This document shows positions 60,054-64,000 of a stretch of DNA of 64,000 bases, in pieces. The stretch is taken from the NCBI GenBank assembly GCA_023101885.1, contig JALPQD010000404.1, positions 868,001-932,000 on the forward strand. The letters are read 5' to 3'. Numbering within the stretch: position 1 is the stretch's first letter; every line of letters starts with the position of its first letter. The DNA is from Typhlomys cinereus. Lineage: Eukaryota; Chordata; Mammalia; Rodentia; Platacanthomyidae. The position numbers and the translations under genes were made by a program. Below the pieces are notes generated by a model that was not told where the DNA came from, did not search any database, and saw only the letters and a program-made list of their open reading frames with translations.

Positions 60054-61551
60054 CGAGCATAATCCTTGCTGTGGGCTTGTTGTATACAGCTTTTATTATA
60101 TTGATAAAGGTTCCTTCCATTCCTACTGTCTCTAGCGTTTTGATCATAAAAGGCTGTTGGATCTTGTCAAAAGCTTTTTCTGCATCTATTGAGAGAATCC
60201 TGTGGTCTTGAACTTTGGGCTGGGTTATATGGTGAATTACTTTTATTGATTTGCATAGGTTGAACCAACCTTGTGTGCCTGGGATAAAGCATACTTCATC
60301 CCCATGAATGATCTTTTTTATATGTTTTACATACCGATTTATATATATTGCCTTTGGTAGGATGGTCATTTTTACGATGTTGATTCTACCAATCCAGGAA
60401 CATGGGAGGTCTTTCCACCTTCTGGTGTCTTTTGCAATTTCTTTCTTTAGGGTTTTAAAGTTTTCATTGTAAAGGTCTTTTACCTCCTTGGTTAGGTTTA
60501 TAACAAGGTATTTCATTTTCTGAGGGGCTATAGTAAATGGGATTGTTTCTCTCAAGGCTTTTTCACTTCTTTCATTCTGGGCATATAGGAAGGCCTCTGA
60601 ATTTTGCACATTTATTTTGTATCCTGCCACCCTGCTGAACTTCTCCATTAGTTCTAGGAGCTTCCTAGCAGAGTTTTTGGGATCACTCAGGTATAAAATC
60701 ATGTCATCTGCAAATAGGGATAGCTTGACTTCTTCCTTTCCTATTTGAATCCCTTTTATATCACTTTCTTGTCTTATGGCTTCAGGTAAGACTTCAAGTA
60801 CAATATTGAATAGAAGTAGTGAGAGTGGACAGCCTTGTCTAGTTCCTGATCGAAGTGGGAATGCTTCCAATTGTTCCCCATTGAGCATAATCCTTGCTGT
60901 GGGCTTGTTATATACAGCTTTTATTATATTGATAAAGGTTCCTTCCATTCCTACTGTCTCTAGCATTTTGATCATAAAAGGCTGTTGGATCTTGTCAAAA
61001 GCTTTTTCTGCATCTATCCAGAGTATCATGTGGTCTTGGACTTTGGACTGGTTTACATGATGAATTACATTTATTGATTTGCGTATGTTGAAGCAACCTT
61101 GTGTGCCGGGGATGAAGCCTACTTGGTCCCCATGAATGATCTTTTTAATATGTTTTTGAATCCGATTTGCTAAGACTTTGTTGAGAATCTTTGCGTCTGT
61201 GTCCATCAGGGAGATCGGCCAATAGTTTTCTTTTTTAAGTGAATCTTTATTAGGTTTTGGGATTAAAACAATATTAGCTTCATAGAAGGAATTTGGTAGT
61301 GTTCCTTCCTTTGCTATTTGATGGAACAGTTTAAGGAGTATTGGTGTTATTAACTCCTTAAATGTCTGGTAGAACTCTGTGCTGAATCCATCTGGTCCAG
61401 GACATTTTTTGGTGGGAAGATTCGAGATTACTTCCTCAATTTCCTTATATGTTATAGGACTATTTAAATAATTCACAACTTCCTGATTCAATTTAGGTAA
61501 GTTGTGTTTACTTAGAAATTCATCCATCTCTTTTGTGTTGTCAAACTTCAC
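60013..61551 (-). pseudogene. L1 ORF2 RT with internal duplication, copy C
   Basis: 512 codons. RT N-terminal KCPGPDGF at residues 49-56, motif A (WIDAEKAFD) at about 178-186, SGTRQGCP at 235-242, FADD at 280-283. Near residues 403-408 the protein jumps back: AIY is followed by [16 protein letters not shown], which is the segment before motif A. A second motif A (SIDAEKAFD) follows at about 454-462. The frame stays open across the join, so the duplication is in frame. It was probably never a working enzyme. Confidence 0.92.
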
Positions 61552-61858
61552 AGAGTATAAGTTTTTGAAATATGATGTTATAATTCTCTGGATTTCTTGG
61601 GTATCAGTAGTGATAACTCCATGTTCATTTCTAATTTTGTTAATTTGGGTTTTCTCTCTCTTGCTTTTGGTTAATTTAGCTAGGGGTGTATCAATCTTGT
61701 TGATTTTTTCAAAGAACCAGCTTTTTGATTGGTTGATTTTTTCTATCGTTTTCTTAGTCTCGATTTCAGATATTTCTCCCTTATTTTGCTAATCTCTTCT
61801 CTTCTACTGCTTTTGGCATCAGATTGCTCTAGTTTCTCTAAAGCTTTAAGCTGCATTG

Positions 61859-62314
61859 TTAAGTTGTTATTTCTGATGTTTCCATTTTTTTGACGTGGGC
61901 ATTAAGAGCTATGAACTTACCTCTTAGAACAGCTTTCATTGTGTCCCAGAGATTTTGGTAAGTTGTATTTTCGTTATCATTCACTTTCAGGAAATCTTGA
62001 ATTTCCTTTTTAATTTCTTCCTGAATCCAGTTCTCATTCAGCATCATAGTGTTAAGTTTCCAGGAGTTAGTGTATTTTCTCTTGTTTGCTGTGTTGTGGA
62101 TGTCCAGCTTTAGGCCGTGGTGGTCTGATAGGGCACAGGTTAGAATTTCAACTTTCTTGTATACGTGTAGATTCATTTTGTGGCCCAATATGTGATCTAT
62201 TTTGGAGAAAGTTCCGTGTGCTGCTGAGAAAAATGTGTATTCTTTGGTGCGTGGGTGAAAAGTTCGATAGAGATCTGTGAGGTCCATTTCTTTCAGGGTT
62301 TGATTAAGTTCCAA
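61859..62314 (-). pseudogene. L1 ORF2 endonuclease domain, C-terminal part, copy C
   Basis: 151 codons of the apurinic-endonuclease-like domain that nicks target DNA. The IDHIL box lies at about residues 39-43 and the catalytic SDHHG motif at about 68-72, both intact. The N-terminal endonuclease part (62320-62765) is recognisable by homology but broken by frameshifts, including a short duplicated 'tatcccatgtagagagg' near 62331 and 62366. Downstream, the linker at 61551-61859 is in other frames. Confidence 0.88.
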
Positions 62315-62877
62315 AGTGTCTCTGTTAAGCTATCCCATGTAGAGAGGTATCCCATACCTGTTGATCTATCCCATGTAGAGAGGGCGGTGTTGAAGTCCCC
62401 AAGAATTATCGTTTGGGGGTTGATTTCTTGCTTTAGACGCTGTAGGGTTTTCTTAATGAATGTGGAGGGGCCCGTATTGGGTGCATATATGTTCAGTATT
62501 GTGAAATCTTCCTGGTGAATTGTACCTGTGACTAAAATGTAGTATCCATCCGTGTCTCTTATAATTTTTTTGGTTTGAAATCCACTTTGTCTGATAGTAT
62601 AATGGCTACCCCTGCCTGTTTTCTGCTTCCATTTGCTTGTAGAATTGTTGACCAGCCTTTTATTTTTAGAGCGTGCCTATCTTTTGTGGTGAGATGGGTT
62701 TCCTGCAGCCAACAGATTGATGGATTGTGATTTTAATCCAAGTTTGTAATCTGTGTCTCTTGATCGGTGAATTAAGTCCATTAACATTTAGTGTTATAAT
62801 GGAGAAACTATTGTTAATTCCAGACATTTATTATGTTTAGTAGCTTTTATAAGTATATTGCTTCGCTTTTAATGGTG

Positions 62878-63204
62878 TTATATTTGCCTTCTGTTCTCCT
62901 GGATATGCCTGTTTTTTTCTTCACGCTTGAGTATCATTTCTAGCATTTTTTGAAGGCCTGGTTTGGTGGCCATGTATCCCTTCAAGTTGTCTTTGTGCTG
63001 GAAAATTTTTCTTTCTCCCTTGATCATGACTGATAGTTTTGCAGGGTAAATCAGCCTGGGTTGACATTTTTGCTCATTCAATACTTGAAGTATGTCTCTC
63101 CAAGCTCTTCTTGCTTTTACTGTTTCGACTGAGAAGTCATTTGTTATTTTCATAGGTTTGCCTTTAAAAGTGACTTGTTTTTTCTCCCTTGAAGCTCTCA
63201 GCAC
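62878..63204 (-). pseudogene. L1 ORF1 C-terminal domain, copy C
   Basis: 108 codons of the ORF1 protein C-terminal nucleic-acid-binding domain, recognisable by RRAWRDILQVL and a downstream lysine-rich end. ORF1 protein binds L1 RNA as a trimer. It is separated from the N-terminal part by a frameshift between 63204 and 63320. Confidence 0.88.
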
Positions 63205-63259
63205 CAGTTCTTTATCTTGAATGTGGAGTGTTTTAACTATTATTTGCCGTGGTGTGCTT

Positions 63260-63949
63260 CTATTTTGGTCGTATCTGTTTGGGGTGCGGAATGCCTCTTG
63301 TATATGAATGGGCCTCTCTTTTTTTTAGATGAGGAAAGTTTTCCTTGATGATCGTTTGAAAAATTTCCTCAGGGGTGGTATTTTGAGATTCTTGCTCTGG
63401 TATTCCATGAATACGCATGTTAGGCTTCTTCAGGGTGTCCCATATCTCTTGGATATTTCTCTCAAGTATCTTTTTGGCTTTAACAACCTCTTCCATTGGG
63501 CTGGTTAGTACTCCCACTTTATCTTCAAGGTCTGAAATTCTGTTTTCTGCTTCATTAGTTCTGTTGATAAGACTCTCTGTGGCGTTCTGGGTTGAAGATA
63601 ACTTGTCTTTTAGCTCAGTTTTAAACTCTGCTTGAGTTTGTTTTAACTGCTCTATGCCACTTTTTGTTTCTTGCACTGTTTTTCTCAACTCCTCCAGATG
63701 TCTGTTGTGTTCCTCTTCAAAGCGATTGATTCGATTATGTAATTCCTCCCGGATTTCCTCTTTCATAGTATTGAACATGGTAATGATCATATTTTGAAAG
63801 TCGTTATCCTGGGTCAGGCTTTCTTGGCCTTTTTCCGCAGGTTTGTTCTTGTTGGAGTCTAACATTATGGGATTAATTTCTTCAGTGGGAAATTTGTTTA
63901 CTTGAGTGTTGCTTCTCATGGATTTGCACTTTGACTTTGGCATTGTCAT
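63260..63949 (-). pseudogene. L1 ORF1 N-terminal and RRM part, copy C
   Basis: 229 codons. A basic N-terminus (MTMPKSKCKS) is followed by a long heptad-rich, Glu/Lys/Gln-rich coiled coil at about residues 50-155 and by the start of the RRM-like domain (MRIHGIPEQE, about 179-188). The frame is lost after LKKREAHSYTRG. In an intact ORF1 the sequence would continue into the segment found at 62878-63204. The total span is about 1.07 kb, close to a normal ORF1. Confidence 0.92.
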
Positions 63950-64000
63950 TTTAACTCTTAAGATCTCTCAATTTCACTAAACTGAATTATTTGGCCTGGG

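Larger units (their letters stand above)
57166..64000 (-). mobile_element. L1 copy C, near-complete but inactive, running off the window
   Basis: Order on the minus strand: ORF1 (about 63957-62878), ORF2 (about 62765-58120), 3' UTR (58120-57290), purine tract (57290-57230) and A-tail (57166-57215). The 5' UTR lies beyond the window. Removing a duplicated segment of about 825 bp (second copy 60345-61150) leaves an ORF2 of about 1,250 codons, near the usual 1,275. Frameshifts in the linker (about 61780), in ORF1, and a stop near the ORF2 C-terminus make it non-functional. Confidence 0.92.

Noticed and set aside
62331..62385. Short tandem repeat (tatcccatgtagagagg) as a possible regulatory repeat
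   Set aside because: It lies inside the L1 endonuclease-coding region and is best explained as a small local duplication in a dead copy.
1..64000. Bacterial or phage features such as operons, CRISPR or integrases
   Set aside because: The repeat content is wholly mammalian. No CRISPR-like regularly spaced repeats or prokaryotic gene organisation were seen.

Overview
The window is repeat-dominated mammalian intergenic DNA, almost certainly from a rodent. I see no intact protein-coding gene, rRNA, tRNA or CRISPR array. The rodent call rests on MaLR LTRs of MT-like and ORR1-like type, B1-like and ID-like SINEs, and many L1 copies with purine-rich 3' UTRs. A B2-like tRNA-headed SINE with an unusual body and a CA-rich tail occurs four times. 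Its body does not match the mouse or rat SINEs I know, so the species is probably not Mus or Rattus. I cannot name the species.

Layout. Positions 1-12700 hold L1 3' ends, two copies of the tRNA-headed SINE (1371-1675 and 5376-5654), and MT-like solo LTRs (4174-4601 and 7740-8135), separated by AT-rich DNA. Positions 12698-16001 are a three-deep nest: an old LTR on the minus strand is split by a complete MaLR element (LTR, internal region, LTR), which is itself split by an MT-like solo LTR with a perfect 5-bp target duplication. A related MaLR 3' half lies at 18000-19406. A 5'-truncated L1 with an exact 19-bp target duplication lies at 19775-21124. An old plus-strand L1 ORF2 remnant (23500-25720) is split by a SINE with an exact 16-bp duplication. 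A KRAB-domain processed pseudogene lies at about 26390-27000.

Positions 29533-33935 carry an older minus-strand L1 with a younger L1 at its 5' edge. Positions 35932-40338 are dense in SINEs, microsatellites and LTRs, including a twin-primed (partly inverted) L1 inside a SINE and an MT-like LTR with a perfect CACAC duplication. Positions 44737-46873 hold an unclassified LTR, then an MT-like LTR split by a gammaretrovirus-type solo LTR with a perfect 4-bp duplication. An L1 at 47378-48085 carries a non-L1, GC-rich 5' end.

From 50215 to the end is a 13.8-kb stack of minus-strand L1 copies. The last runs off the window. It carries both ORF1 and ORF2 and a duplicated reverse-transcriptase segment. 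All L1 reading frames seen are broken.

The elements do not act together as a pathway. The information in the window is its order of insertions, which target duplications and nesting allow to be read. No new system was found. The best leads are the chimeric L1, the L1 with a duplicated reverse transcriptase, the two ERV LTRs and the lineage-specific SINE family.
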